Source: Actinomyces dentalis DSM 19115
GTDB taxonomy: Bacteria; Actinomycetota; Actinomycetes; Actinomycetales; Actinomycetaceae
Reading direction: 5' to 3'
Assembly: GCF_000429225.1 (NCBI RefSeq)
Contig: NZ_AUBL01000003.1
Location: 62,001 to 126,000, forward strand
DNA length: 64,000 nucleotides
Of this stretch, positions 26,179 through 34,965 are shown piece by piece; the stretch's first letter is position 1, and every line of letters begins with the position of its first letter. The notes beneath the pieces were generated by a model. That model ran no database searches. It saw only the letters and a list, made by a program, of their open reading frames with translations, and was not told the origin of the DNA. A program made the translations under genes and the position numbers.

Positions 26179-27777
26179 ATGGACACGCCCGCCGCCGCGC
26201 CCGGATACCGCCTTCACCTGACGTCGCCGACGTGGACCCGCGGGTCCTCCCCCGCCGCGCACCTGTGGCGCCCTCTGCCCCCCCGGGCCGGGGACCTCGC
26301 CTCTGTGCTGCGCCGCCCCCCCGAGCAGCGCAGGGGGGCGTGGACGCTCGTCGAGGAGCACGACGGCGGTCTGCGTCTGAGCACCGACCGTGCGCGGTCC
26401 CATCACCTGCTGTTCGCGCGCGCGGGCGGAACCTGGGTCGTCTGCGACGATCCGCAGGAAATGCGCCGGCTCGTGCCCTCCTGGCAGCGGGACGAGGCGG
26501 CTGCCGAGGTCTTCCTCCACACCGCTTTCACCGTGGGCACCACGACCCTGGTCCGCGGGGTGCGCGCCACGCCCGCGGGGGCCGTCGTCGAGCTGCGGCC
26601 CGACGGCTCCTGGACGAGCCGGCCGTGGGAGACCTACCGCTACGACCCCGAGCCGATCACGGCGCCGGAGGAATTCTCCGCCGTCTTCCGCGACGCGCTG
26701 GACGCGGCCGTCGAGCGTATGCTCCGGGACGCCGGCGATCGCCGGCTCCTCGTGCCCCTGTCCGGCGGGCTGGACTCCCGGCTGCTGGCCGCCTGGCTCA
26801 AGCGCCACGGGGCCCGCAACGCCGCGGCCTTCACCTACGGGGTGCCCGGCAGCGCCGAGGCCGCCGTCTCCCGGGACGTCGCCGAGGCCCTGGGACTGGA
26901 CTGGTTCTGCGTGGAGCTGGATCCCGCCGAGGTCGCCCGCGCCTGGGCGGGCCCGGACGGCGCGGACTTCCAGGAGCGCACCTGGGGGGCGACATCCCTG
27001 CCCCATGTCCAGGACTGGTACGCGCTGCTGACAATGCGCGAGCGGGGCCTGGTGGACGCCGACGCCGTCTTCCTGCCCGGCCACACGATCGTGGGCAATA
27101 TGCACGACGAGGACCTCCTGGACGGCGAGCCCTCGCGCACCCGGGTGCTCACGGCGGTGGCCGCCCACCACTGCCCGCTCCAGGGCGAGAAGAGCGCCTG
27201 GCGGCGCCTGCCGCGCCTGCGCCGGGAGGTGGTGCGGGCCGCCGACGAGGTCTCCTTCCCCGACGGCGCGCGCTCGGTCCAGGAGCTCATCGAGTGGTTC
27301 AACCTCCGCGAGCGCCAGGCGAAGTACATCAACGGCTCGATGAAGGCCTACGAGGCCTTCGGCTACGGCTGGGCCCTGCCCATGCTCGACGTCGAGGTGT
27401 GGCGCACCTGGCTGCGGGGCTCTCAGGAGCTCACCGCGACCCGTCGGTGGTACAGGAGCTTCACGGCCGAGGCCTTCGCCGAGGCGACGGGCACGACGAC
27501 GCGCCTCTTCGAGCCGCCTGCCGCGCGGATCCCGGCGGCCCCCAGGCGAGTGCTCCTGGCGGCGCTGCGCGCCACCGGGATGCGCGCGGCGGTGACGCGG
27601 GCGGTGTCCGTGCGCACCATGCTCCACCACCCGATGGCCTTCGAGGCCTTCAACGAGCCCATGGCGCGCCCCGAGCAGCTCATGCGCATGGCCCGCGGGG
27701 CCGGCTCGCTGGGCCTGTGGACGAGGCTGTTCCTCGACGGGACCTGGGGGGAGCGGCCCGTCGCCCCGCCCGTCTGA
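26179..27777 (+). CDS. Asparagine-synthase-like amidotransferase lacking the N-terminal cysteine
   Basis: A 532-residue protein. Residues 1-165 keep a GATase-II-like shape (GAWTLVEEHDGGLRLSTD, HHLLFARAGGTWVV). However the chain starts MDTPA, so the Cys2 nucleophile needed to release ammonia from glutamine is absent. Residues about 185-500 are the synthetase domain with the ATP PP-loop LLVPLSGGLDSRLLAAWL, then LFEPP-type and helix-rich segments. ATG 26179 follows weak purine runs. Asparagine-synthase relatives in polysaccharide loci (WbpS-like) convert sugar uronic acids to uronamides. Lying back-to-back with a UDP-sugar 6-dehydrogenase, this one may do the same with free ammonia, which is inference. 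It could instead be a non-enzymatic relative. Confidence 0.75.
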   Translation: MDTPAAAPGYRLHLTSPTWTRGSSPAAHLWRPLPPRAGDLASVLRRPPEQRRGAWTLVEEHDGGLRLSTDRARSHHLLFARAGGTWVVCDDPQEMRRLVPSWQRDEAAAEVFLHTAFTVGTTTLVRGVRATPAGAVVELRPDGSWTSRPWETYRYDPEPITAPEEFSAVFRDALDAAVERMLRDAGDRRLLVPLSGGLDSRLLAAWLKRHGARNAAAFTYGVPGSAEAAVSRDVAEALGLDWFCVELDPAEVARAWAGPDGADFQERTWGATSLPHVQDWYALLTMRERGLVDADAVFLPGHTIVGNMHDEDLLDGEPSRTRVLTAVAAHHCPLQGEKSAWRRLPRLRREVVRAADEVSFPDGARSVQELIEWFNLRERQAKYINGSMKAYEAFGYGWALPMLDVEVWRTWLRGSQELTATRRWYRSFTAEAFAEATGTTTRLFEPPAARIPAAPRRVLLAALRATGMRAAVTRAVSVRTMLHHPMAFEAFNEPMARPEQLMRMARGAGSLGLWTRLFLDGTWGERPVAPPV

Positions 27778-27786
27778 GGCCGTCCG

Positions 27787-27810
27787 GCGCCGAGGCGGGC
27801 CCTTCGGCGC
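27787..27810. terminator. Hairpin between convergent genes
   Basis: GCGCCGA (27787-27793) pairs with TCGGCGC (27804-27810) around a ten-base loop, ten bases after one stop and just before the convergent stop at 27815. There is no T tract. Confidence 0.4.
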
Positions 27811-27814
27811 GACG

Positions 27815-29932
27815 CTACCGACAGGCGTCGATGCGCCACACCGATGCCGAGCCCCCGTGGTCGATGAGGGTGAAGCCCCGGGAGGTGTCGACCCGGTACA
27901 GACCGGGGCGGAGCTTGTCGAGCCACACGCCGTTGAAGTAGGTCGTCACATCGGCGTAGTAGTAGTCGATCTTGTGCCGCCTGAGGATCTGACACACCCT
28001 GGGGTCGTCGTGGATCTCGTTGAAGTGCTCGCGCAGGTATATGCCGTCCTCGTCGTCGGGCGCCTCCCCGGGGAAGACCCACACGCTGCGCAGACCGGTG
28101 AGGATGGGGATGTACCCCGCGCCGGCCACGGCATCGCCCAGGACGATGGCGTCGTCGGGCAGCTCGTCGGGCAGACGGCGGATCATGGCGAGCTCCTGGT
28201 CGTCGACGATGAAGCGCGTGTCCCCCCGCGCGGGCAGGTAGCCGTAGCGCACGTCGGAGGCGATGGCGCGCCCTTCCACGAACAGGGCGCCGGCCAGGAC
28301 GGCGATGCACAGGAGCGCGACGCCGCCGTTGGTGATCGAGCGCGACGCCGTTCCCGCCCCGGCGGCGGGCAGACCGGCCTTCTCCAGCGCCTCTCCGATT
28401 CCGGTCCTGACTCGATTCACGACCGGTGCGAGCCGAGTACGCAGGAAGTCCAGTGCGAGGACGACGACGAGCACCGCCAGGGCGGCGGTCATCGCCTTGA
28501 TCCGGTGGGGATTGCGGTAGAACAGGCCGGTGATCCGCGAGATCACGGGAACGGGGGCGGTCGCGGCGAGAATGAGGGGCAGGCAGAAGGCCCAGCCGAC
28601 GACGACCTTCCAGTGCCGCCGGCGCCGCAGCGAGACCACGGCCCCCAGGACGCTCAGCACCGCGAGCGGCGCCTCGATCCAGCGACTGATCCAGTCGCCG
28701 AAGTAGGTGAGCGTCAGGGGGATGAGGAGCTTGGTGGTCAGGTGGCTCCAGTCGAGCGCGGTGGACCGGCCGAAGTGCTGCTGCTGGGGGCCGGGCAGGT
28801 AGACGAAGGCCACCGCGAGGATCAAGGCGACCGCGGCGATCAGCCGCCATGCCCTCGCCGCCTGCGCCTGGTGGAGGCGCCGGGCCCTCATGGCGCGCAG
28901 CACCGTCCAGCACCAGGCGATCCCGATCAGCGGCCACAGCAGAATCGCGGCCGCAGAGGTGTGGATGAGGCAGGCTCCGATGAAGAAGGGCATGACCGCG
29001 CCCATTGCGGTCGCGGCGCGCAGCAGCGCGTCCCGCCTCGAGGCACCCGGCTCCCGGGCGGTGACCGTGACGAGTGTGCGCGCGCGGCGCCAGCACTCGA
29101 TCGCCAGGGCGCTCACGGCGGGGCAGGCGGACACGGCCATGCAGTAGGGCCACAGGGCGGCGCCGTAGGTGATCCGCCACGGGAAGACCGGTACGAGGAG
29201 CGAAGCGGCCAGGGCCAGGTAGGGGGCGTGACGGATGTCCGGCAGCGCGGTGCGGGCGAGGTAGACCAGCCCGAGGTACCACACGAGCGCGACCGCCAGG
29301 AGCAGGACGTTGTTGGCGGTGAGGGTCTCCCGCCAGCTCCACGCGCCCAGGCTGGCGACCTGGTGCCACACGATCGGGTAGAAGCCCGAGTGGCGCGTGA
29401 GGCCGAACATGCCGGCGTTGGGGTCGAGCATCGAGGCGTAGTCCTCCCGCTCGATGAGGGCCACCTGCATGTAGTGGTAGAGGGCGTCCCCGCTCTGGGA
29501 CACCGCCCCCGGGGGAATCGTCAGGACGACGGATCCGGCGGTGATGACCCAGGTGGCCAGGACGGTGAGGAACAGGCGGCGCTCGGCGCGCCCGCCGTCG
29601 GTGCGCGTGGTCATGCCCTCGCGCTCCTGCGCGGGCATCATGAGAATGCCGGGATCCCAGCGGTCGATCACGCGCTTGGCGCAGTAGGCCGCGATCGCGG
29701 TGATCGAGGTGGTCGTCATGACCGAGACCCAGCCCCAGGTCCCGTGCACGGCGGCCTGGATGAGCCCGTCGACGGTGAGGATGAGAGCGCTGATCGTCGG
29801 CGCCAGCGCCACGGGCCTGAGGCCGCGCATACCGGCGGCGCGCAGGACGATCCACCCGACGCCGAAGAGCGCGCACAGCAGGAGAACCGCGGTCGGCAGG
29901 GTGTTGAACCAGTCGACCAGCCTGTCGGTCAC
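27815..29932 (-). CDS. DUF6541-type polytopic membrane protein (copy 3)
   Basis: A 705-residue membrane protein with about twelve helices and an extracytoplasmic C-terminal domain. The signature first loop is SQSGDALYHYMQVALIERED, followed by YPIVWHQVASL. The tail ends SASVWRIDACR, close to the other two copies. The C-domain holds DDQELAMIRRLPDELPDDA and HKIDYYYADVTTYFNGVWLD, a positionally equivalent stretch to QEGGTPLFYDDS in copy 1. The GTG at 29932 overlaps the upstream GT4 stop as GTGA, with GAGGGG upstream; the adjacent GTG at 29935 is equally possible. It ends an operon of two GT4s followed by this gene. It may transfer a lipid-linked sugar, but activity is unproven. Confidence 0.72.
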   Translation of the reverse strand: MTDRLVDWFNTLPTAVLLLCALFGVGWIVLRAAGMRGLRPVALAPTISALILTVDGLIQAAVHGTWGWVSVMTTTSITAIAAYCAKRVIDRWDPGILMMPAQEREGMTTRTDGGRAERRLFLTVLATWVITAGSVVLTIPPGAVSQSGDALYHYMQVALIEREDYASMLDPNAGMFGLTRHSGFYPIVWHQVASLGAWSWRETLTANNVLLLAVALVWYLGLVYLARTALPDIRHAPYLALAASLLVPVFPWRITYGAALWPYCMAVSACPAVSALAIECWRRARTLVTVTAREPGASRRDALLRAATAMGAVMPFFIGACLIHTSAAAILLWPLIGIAWCWTVLRAMRARRLHQAQAARAWRLIAAVALILAVAFVYLPGPQQQHFGRSTALDWSHLTTKLLIPLTLTYFGDWISRWIEAPLAVLSVLGAVVSLRRRRHWKVVVGWAFCLPLILAATAPVPVISRITGLFYRNPHRIKAMTAALAVLVVVLALDFLRTRLAPVVNRVRTGIGEALEKAGLPAAGAGTASRSITNGGVALLCIAVLAGALFVEGRAIASDVRYGYLPARGDTRFIVDDQELAMIRRLPDELPDDAIVLGDAVAGAGYIPILTGLRSVWVFPGEAPDDEDGIYLREHFNEIHDDPRVCQILRRHKIDYYYADVTTYFNGVWLDKLRPGLYRVDTSRGFTLIDHGGSASVWRIDACR

Positions 29933-31341
29933 CACTGCCGCCCCTCGTGAATCGGATGCGGTCCACCGACCCGGGCGGCGCCGGCGGCGACCTCGTGGAG
30001 AATGCGCCCGACGGACTCGCCGGTGGCCCGCAGGGACCGGTGATCCTCGACCCAGTCGTGGAGCCGCTGCGCCGCGGCGCGCTCGGCCGACCCGGTCCCG
30101 TGGGCGTCCAGGGCCGCCCGCATGGCCCGGGCGACCGCGGCGGGCTCGTGCTCCGCGGCCCATCCCAGGTCGAAGTCGCGGATATCGGCGACTACGGGCC
30201 CCCGGCCCGCGTAGAGCACGGGCGTCCCGCAGCCCAGGGCGGAGAGCACCTTCGTGGGGTAGGCGAAGTCGTAGCCCTGCCCGGGCCTGATGGACACCAG
30301 GGCGGCGACGGCGGCCCGCTGCCACCGGGCGGCCTCGGCCGCGGGCACCAGGGGGTGCATGACGACGGCGGGGGCGCCGTCGGGCCCCGCGGGCAGCCGG
30401 GAGGCCGCCCGCTCGATCTCGTGCCAGGCCGATCCCTGTCCGAGGAAGAGCAACTGGACGCCGGGGCGAGTGCGGCGCACCTGCTCCAGGGCGTGGACGA
30501 ACACCTCGGCCCCCTGCCACTCTGAGGCGGTCCCGGCGTAGACGAAGTAGTGGCCGGTCAGTCCCATCCCAGCGCGCTCCCGGGGGTCGGGCCGCGGGCC
30601 GAGGACGTCGAAAACGGTCGTATCGACTCCATTGGGAACCACGCGCACGTTCTCCCTCCGCACGGACCGGGGGACGGCGGCCGCGGCGCCGTCCGAGCGC
30701 GCCGCCCCGCCCCGGGCGAGTCCGCTCACCGCCCGGGCGACCTCGTCATTGACGGCGATGACGCGCGCGGCCCCGCGGACCGCGAAGGCCTCCAGCGCCC
30801 GGACCGCGCGGACGACCGGCCCGGGGGCGCCGGTGGACAGTGCGGCCGTCGACCACACGTCCGGGGCGTACCACACGTAGGGCACGCCGCGCAGGGCCGC
30901 CACCACCCGCACGACGGCGCCGGTGGTCGGCGGCGGCTCGACGAGGACGACGCCGGGTCGCGGAACCAGCAGGAGCCGCAGCGCCAGGGGCAGGTCGAAG
31001 GAGAGATAGGGCGCGTAACCGCGCAGGTAGCCCGAGGAGTCGCGCAGGGCGGGCCAACGGGACACGCGCACGCCCTGAGCCTCGCCGTCCGCGTGCTCGA
31101 CGTCGGCGGGCGGGCGGGTGGTGAGGACCCGCACGGGGACGCGACGGGCCGCGAGCGCCCTCTCGACGCCGTCGAGCCGGAAGGAGGCGGCGGCCGCCTC
31201 GGGCAGGTGGATGCGGGTGGCCACGAGGACCCCGCCGCGCTCGCCCGCACGCGCCAGCCGCCACGCGGCGACGGGCGCGGCCAGTGCCGCGGCGGCGCCG
31301 GCGACGCCCAGGCACACCCTCAGGACGCTGCGCGCGCTCAC
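29929..31341 (-). CDS. Glycosyltransferase family 4 with N-terminal hydrophobic segment
   Basis: A 470-residue GT-B enzyme. Unlike its neighbours it begins with a hydrophobic stretch, VCLGVAGAAAALAAPVAA (about residues 9-26), that may anchor it in the membrane. The N-lobe includes VLVATRIHLPEAAAASFRLDG and VLVEPPPTTGAVVRVVAALR. The C-lobe has YFVYAGTASEWQGAEVFVHA and YPTKVLSALGCGTPVLYAGR. The usual E-x7-E donor motif is replaced, as in WbuB/Cap-type GT4s. ATG 31341 overlaps the upstream stop at 31338-31340 by four bases. Its own stop overlaps DUF6541 copy 3. Specificity unknown. Confidence 0.82.
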   Translation of the reverse strand: MSARSVLRVCLGVAGAAAALAAPVAAWRLARAGERGGVLVATRIHLPEAAAASFRLDGVERALAARRVPVRVLTTRPPADVEHADGEAQGVRVSRWPALRDSSGYLRGYAPYLSFDLPLALRLLLVPRPGVVLVEPPPTTGAVVRVVAALRGVPYVWYAPDVWSTAALSTGAPGPVVRAVRALEAFAVRGAARVIAVNDEVARAVSGLARGGAARSDGAAAAVPRSVRRENVRVVPNGVDTTVFDVLGPRPDPRERAGMGLTGHYFVYAGTASEWQGAEVFVHALEQVRRTRPGVQLLFLGQGSAWHEIERAASRLPAGPDGAPAVVMHPLVPAAEAARWQRAAVAALVSIRPGQGYDFAYPTKVLSALGCGTPVLYAGRGPVVADIRDFDLGWAAEHEPAAVARAMRAALDAHGTGSAERAAAQRLHDWVEDHRSLRATGESVGRILHEVAAGAARVGGPHPIHEGRQW

Positions 31342-32492
31342 TGCCCCGCCCCCGTCCGCGGGGCCCGCGCCCGGGGCAGCTCACCCGCACGCACCGCCCG
31401 CATGTCCTCGACGACGGTGTGCGCCCGGCGCAGCCAGGTGTGCTCGGCGCGGGCCTGGCGGGCCCGCCCGGCCGCCTCCTCGACGGCGTCGGGAGCGGTC
31501 AGGAGGCGGCGCAGGAGCCCGGCGAGCTCGGCGGCGTCGTAGGGGGGCGTCCAGCCCGCTCCGCAGGCGGCGACCGTCTCGGCGGCCAGCGTGCCCGCGG
31601 AGGCGATGACCGGCTTGCCGTGACCGAGGTACTCGTAGAGCTTGACCGGCGCGGCGAACTCCCGGTACGGATCGGGCTCGACGAACAGGACGCAGGCGTC
31701 GGCGCGCTCGTACAGGGCCTCCAGCTCCTGCCCCGAGCCGTGGACGACATCGATGCGCCCGTCCGCGGCCTCCACCAGGGGGGCGTACTGCTCGCGCGCG
31801 GCCTCCCACTGGGCGGCCCTGGTGCAGATCGTCAGGCTCGCCCCCGGAACGCCGGTGACGGCTCTCAGGCACTCCTCCAGGCGGTAGTGACCGCCGAGTC
31901 CCCCGATGTAGAGCAGATGCAGGCCGCCGGAGGACCGGCACGGCTCAGCCCCGTCCACGACCTGGCAGCCGGGGGGCAGCGGCGCCATGCGCTCGGCCGG
32001 GAAGCCGGGGACGTGGGGGCCCATGCGCGAGGAGGGGATATAAAGACGATCGATATAGTGGGAGTACCAGGCCAGATCGTAGCGGTAGACAAGACTCATC
32101 GCCCCCGCCACCGCGGCGCCCACCCGCTCGCGATAGTCGGGGAAGGCCCAGTAGATATCCCGGTAGAACAGGGCTGTGGGCACGCCGTGGCGCCGCACCA
32201 GACGCATGAGCGCGGGATCGAGGAGGGGGTGCGGCGGCAGGTGCCGGGGCTCTGTGAGCATTGTGGGGATTGTCGCACTCTCCGAGTAGAGGAACTCGAT
32301 GCTCTGCCCGCCCTCCAGCCGGGCGCGCAGGGCGCGCAGGCGCCGGGAGCGCTCGCGCGCCGAACCGGTGACGGTGAGAACCTCGAAATCGAGTTCGCGG
32401 AAGGCGTCGAGCATGCGCACGGGGCGGATGCCGGAGGCGGAGGCCGCCCGCCGGTCCAAGGGGAAAGGGGCATGGTAGACGATCGCAGCCAT
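31338..32492 (-). CDS. Glycosyltransferase family 4
   Basis: A 384-residue GT-B enzyme. It starts MAAIVYHAPFPLDRRAAS, with TALFYRDIYWAFPDYRE in the N-lobe, LLYIGGLGGHYRLEECLRAV at the start of the donor lobe, and EFAAPVKLYEYLGHGKPVIA as the donor-binding helix. ATG 32492 has AGAGGAGG six bases upstream. It is the first gene of a three-gene leftward operon (GT4, GT4, DUF6541) with four-base overlaps. A TAGTAT box lies upstream at 32582-32577. The donor sugar cannot be inferred. Confidence 0.83.
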   Translation of the reverse strand: MAAIVYHAPFPLDRRAASASGIRPVRMLDAFRELDFEVLTVTGSARERSRRLRALRARLEGGQSIEFLYSESATIPTMLTEPRHLPPHPLLDPALMRLVRRHGVPTALFYRDIYWAFPDYRERVGAAVAGAMSLVYRYDLAWYSHYIDRLYIPSSRMGPHVPGFPAERMAPLPPGCQVVDGAEPCRSSGGLHLLYIGGLGGHYRLEECLRAVTGVPGASLTICTRAAQWEAAREQYAPLVEAADGRIDVVHGSGQELEALYERADACVLFVEPDPYREFAAPVKLYEYLGHGKPVIASAGTLAAETVAACGAGWTPPYDAAELAGLLRRLLTAPDAVEEAAGRARQARAEHTWLRRAHTVVEDMRAVRAGELPRARAPRTGAGQ

Positions 32493-32576
32493 ATGCGACC
32501 TCCTCTCGGGAGCGGGGGGTGGGACATTGCTGGGACCAGGCGCGACCGCCCAGGCAATCGGTGGTGGGTGCGCGAC

Positions 32577-32582
32577 ATACTA
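32577..32582 (-). promoter_or_regulatory. Candidate -10 box for the GT4-GT4-DUF6541 operon
   Basis: TAGTAT on the minus strand, 84 bases before ATG 32492, in the interval shared with the divergent epimerase promoter. Confidence 0.4.
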
Positions 32583-32622
32583 CCATTGGGGGATCTCGGC
32601 GAGAACCGCGACGCCGAGGCGG

Positions 32623-32628
32623 TAGAGT
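32623..32628 (+). promoter_or_regulatory. Leaderless -10 box for the epimerase
   Basis: TAGAGT lies seven bases before GTG 32636, with no ribosome site. Confidence 0.6.
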
Positions 32629-32635
32629 GTCGGGC

Positions 32636-33721
32636 GTGCGAATCATTTCAGTCGTGGGCGCCCGACCCCAGTTCGTCAAGCTGGCCCCCGTCGACGCGGC
32701 CTTCCGGGAGATCGGCATCGAGCATGTGATCGTCCACACCGGACAGCATTACGACCCCATGCTCTCCGACGTCTTCTTCGACGACCTGGGCATCTCCGCC
32801 CCCGACGTCCACCTCGGCGTCGGCTCGGGCTCGCACGGCGTGCAGACCGGCGCCATGCTCGCCGCCCTGGACGAGGTCATCGCGGACCGCCGCCCCGACC
32901 GGGTCCTCGTCTACGGGGACACGAACTCGACGCTGGCCGGGGCGCTGTCCGCCGTCAAGCTCCACGTGCCGGTCGCCCACCTGGAGGCGGGGCTGCGCTC
33001 GTTCAACCGGGCCATGCCCGAGGAGATCAACCGGGTCCTGACCGACCACGCCGCCGACCTCCTCCTGGCCCCCACCGACGTCGCCGCGGCGCACCTGGCC
33101 AACGAGGGCCTGGCCGACCGGACCGTCGTCGTCGGCGACGTCATGACCGACGTCCTGCTCTCCGTGCGCGACTCGGTGGCCGACTCCCCCTCCCCCGTCG
33201 CCGCCGAGCTCGGCCTGCCCGACGGCGGTTACTCGCTGGCCACCATCCACCGGGCCGAGAACACCGACGACCCCGGGCGCCTGCGCGCCATCCTGGACGC
33301 GCTGGCCGACGTCGACCACCCGGTCGTCCTCCTGGCCCACCCGCGACTGGCGGCCAAGTGCGCCGCGCACGGCCTGCCCCTGGAGGATGCGGGGAATCTG
33401 CGGGTGCACCCGCCCCTGGCCTACCCCGGGCTCATCGCATCGGCCCTGCGCGCGCGCGGCGTGATCACCGACTCCGGCGGCCTGCAGAAGGAGGCCTTCC
33501 TCCTGCGCGTGCCGTGCACCACGGTGCGCCCCCAGACCGAGTGGGTCGAGACGGTCGAGCTGGGCTGGAACCTCCTCGTCGAGCCCGGCCCCGCCCTGGT
33601 CGCGGCGGCCTCGCGCCCGCGTCCGGCCGAGCCCGCCCCGGAGCTGGCCCATCCCTACGGGGACGGCCGCGCCGCGGCGCGCGTGGCCCGGGTGCTGCTC
33701 GCCGAGCACCTACCGGGTTGA
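32636..33721 (+). CDS. wecB: UDP-N-acetylglucosamine 2-epimerase (non-hydrolysing)
   Basis: A 361-residue GT-B-fold epimerase that converts UDP-GlcNAc-type sugars to the manno form. Family motifs are VVGARPQFVKLAPV, HTGQHYDPMLSDVFFDDL, VYGDTNSTLAGALSA, HLEAGLRSFNRAMPEEINR, TIHRAENTDD and TDSGGLQKEAFLLRVPC. GTG 32636 is used because a leaderless promoter precedes it and the frame upstream has no start context. In a locus that also encodes a UDP-sugar 6-dehydrogenase, WbpB-, WbpE- and WbpD-like enzymes, it more likely plays the WbpI role, epimerising UDP-diacetamido-glucuronic acid, than simple ManNAc synthesis. Sequence alone cannot separate the two. Confidence 0.9.
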   Translation: MRIISVVGARPQFVKLAPVDAAFREIGIEHVIVHTGQHYDPMLSDVFFDDLGISAPDVHLGVGSGSHGVQTGAMLAALDEVIADRRPDRVLVYGDTNSTLAGALSAVKLHVPVAHLEAGLRSFNRAMPEEINRVLTDHAADLLLAPTDVAAAHLANEGLADRTVVVGDVMTDVLLSVRDSVADSPSPVAAELGLPDGGYSLATIHRAENTDDPGRLRAILDALADVDHPVVLLAHPRLAAKCAAHGLPLEDAGNLRVHPPLAYPGLIASALRARGVITDSGGLQKEAFLLRVPCTTVRPQTEWVETVELGWNLLVEPGPALVAAASRPRPAEPAPELAHPYGDGRAAARVARVLLAEHLPG

Positions 33722-33777
33722 GAACGGGCTCGACGGCGATGGCGCGAAGAGAATGAAGAGAATTCGGTGAGAACGCA

Positions 33778-34923
33778 ATGCGCGTAACGATCGTCACCAC
33801 TTGGTTCCCTACGGAGCGCTCGCCGGGGCTCGGCATATTCGTCGCACGGCACGCCGCTTCAATGACGGCTGCCGGACACAGCATCCGCGTCGTCCACCTT
33901 GCGGTCGCATCCATAGATGACGGCGTGCGACGCACCCGCGTCATGGGCGTGCCGGTGGTACGGCTGCCCATGACTCCTTCACGGCCCCACGAGGTACTTC
34001 AGGCCAGACGGGCTCTGGGACCGTTGACCGCGGGCAGCGACGTCGTCCACACCCATGCCGTCTCGGCCCTTCTGCCGTACACCTTGGCCAGACCACGGGA
34101 ACCCTGGCTCCACACCGAGCACTGGTCGGGAATCGCAAACCGCGGCGCCGCTCTTGGCATCGGTTCCCGCCTGGGAGCCCAATGGATACTGCGCATGGAG
34201 AGGCGGCCTGACGTCGTGACCGCCGTCTCCGACCAGCTCGCCGCCGATCTGCGGATTCTTCGTCCGCATGGCGAGATCCGCACGGTGCCCAACGAGGTGA
34301 CGCGGCCGGCGGTTCTGACTCCGCGCCGCGAAGTGGTCCTCGGGCGAGATACGCTGCATCTTGTAGGTGTCGGCTGGATGGGCGAGGGGAAACGACCCGA
34401 CCTGGCAGTCCAGATCGTCGCAGCGCTGACCGGCCGGGGCGTGCCGGCCCGACTGACCTGGGTGGGCAGTGGACCTCTGGCCGAGCGCTGCGCTGTTCTC
34501 GCCGAGCATCTCGATGTGAACCTCACGCTTACCGGGCAGCTACCGGGTGAGCGCGTTGCCGAGGTGTTGGCGGATGGCGACATCTTCCTTGTACCGACGC
34601 TCTCGGAGACCTTCTTCCTCGCGGCGGCTGAGGCCATCGCCGCCGGCCGCCCGGTGGTCACCGGCGATCGCGGCGCCCACACAAGTTTCCTCGATCCCTC
34701 CGTCGCCGCCTTCGTCGGCCGGAAGGACTCCGCCGACACGTGGGCCGATGCCGTCGTTGACCTGGTGCAACGTTGCAGGACAATGTCGGCCCAGAGCATC
34801 CAGGACACGCTCCCACGGGCCTTCACGCCTGAGGAGGTGGCACGCGCTTACGGGCGGGCCTACGAGGCCGCTGTCACGATAAGCTCAATGGAGCGCCGTT
34901 CCACGCGCATCCACATCCAGTAG
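33778..34923 (+). CDS. Glycosyltransferase family 4
   Basis: A 381-residue GT-B enzyme beginning MRVTIVTTWFPTERSPGLGI. The N-lobe contains HTEHWSGIANRG. The C-lobe contains LVGVGWMGEGKRPDLAVQIV and the E-x7-E motif in PTLSETFFLAAAEAIAAGRP. ATG 33778 follows GGTGAG and the epimerase gene by 56 bases, and may be co-transcribed. Third codon positions are less G/C-biased and the A/T content is visibly higher than in the epimerase and in the GT4 opposite, suggesting recent exchange of this gene. The donor is unknown. Confidence 0.85.
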   Translation: MRVTIVTTWFPTERSPGLGIFVARHAASMTAAGHSIRVVHLAVASIDDGVRRTRVMGVPVVRLPMTPSRPHEVLQARRALGPLTAGSDVVHTHAVSALLPYTLARPREPWLHTEHWSGIANRGAALGIGSRLGAQWILRMERRPDVVTAVSDQLAADLRILRPHGEIRTVPNEVTRPAVLTPRREVVLGRDTLHLVGVGWMGEGKRPDLAVQIVAALTGRGVPARLTWVGSGPLAERCAVLAEHLDVNLTLTGQLPGERVAEVLADGDIFLVPTLSETFFLAAAEAIAAGRPVVTGDRGAHTSFLDPSVAAFVGRKDSADTWADAVVDLVQRCRTMSAQSIQDTLPRAFTPEEVARAYGRAYEAAVTISSMERRSTRIHIQ

Positions 34924-34965
34924 TCCCAAGCCTGACCCCGGTTGGCCAGATGGACAGCGCCCCGG

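Noticed and set aside
22428-27941. An 1,837-codon open frame on the plus strand
   Set aside because: It runs antisense through two DUF6541 genes and the dehydrogenase and has Gly/Arg/His-rich shadow composition with no family motif. Long antisense frames are expected in DNA with G/C-rich third positions.
32636-33721. Assignment of the epimerase as hydrolysing (NeuC-type)
   Set aside because: No sialic or legionaminic acid synthase genes accompany it, and its motifs are those of the non-hydrolysing WecB/WbpI group.
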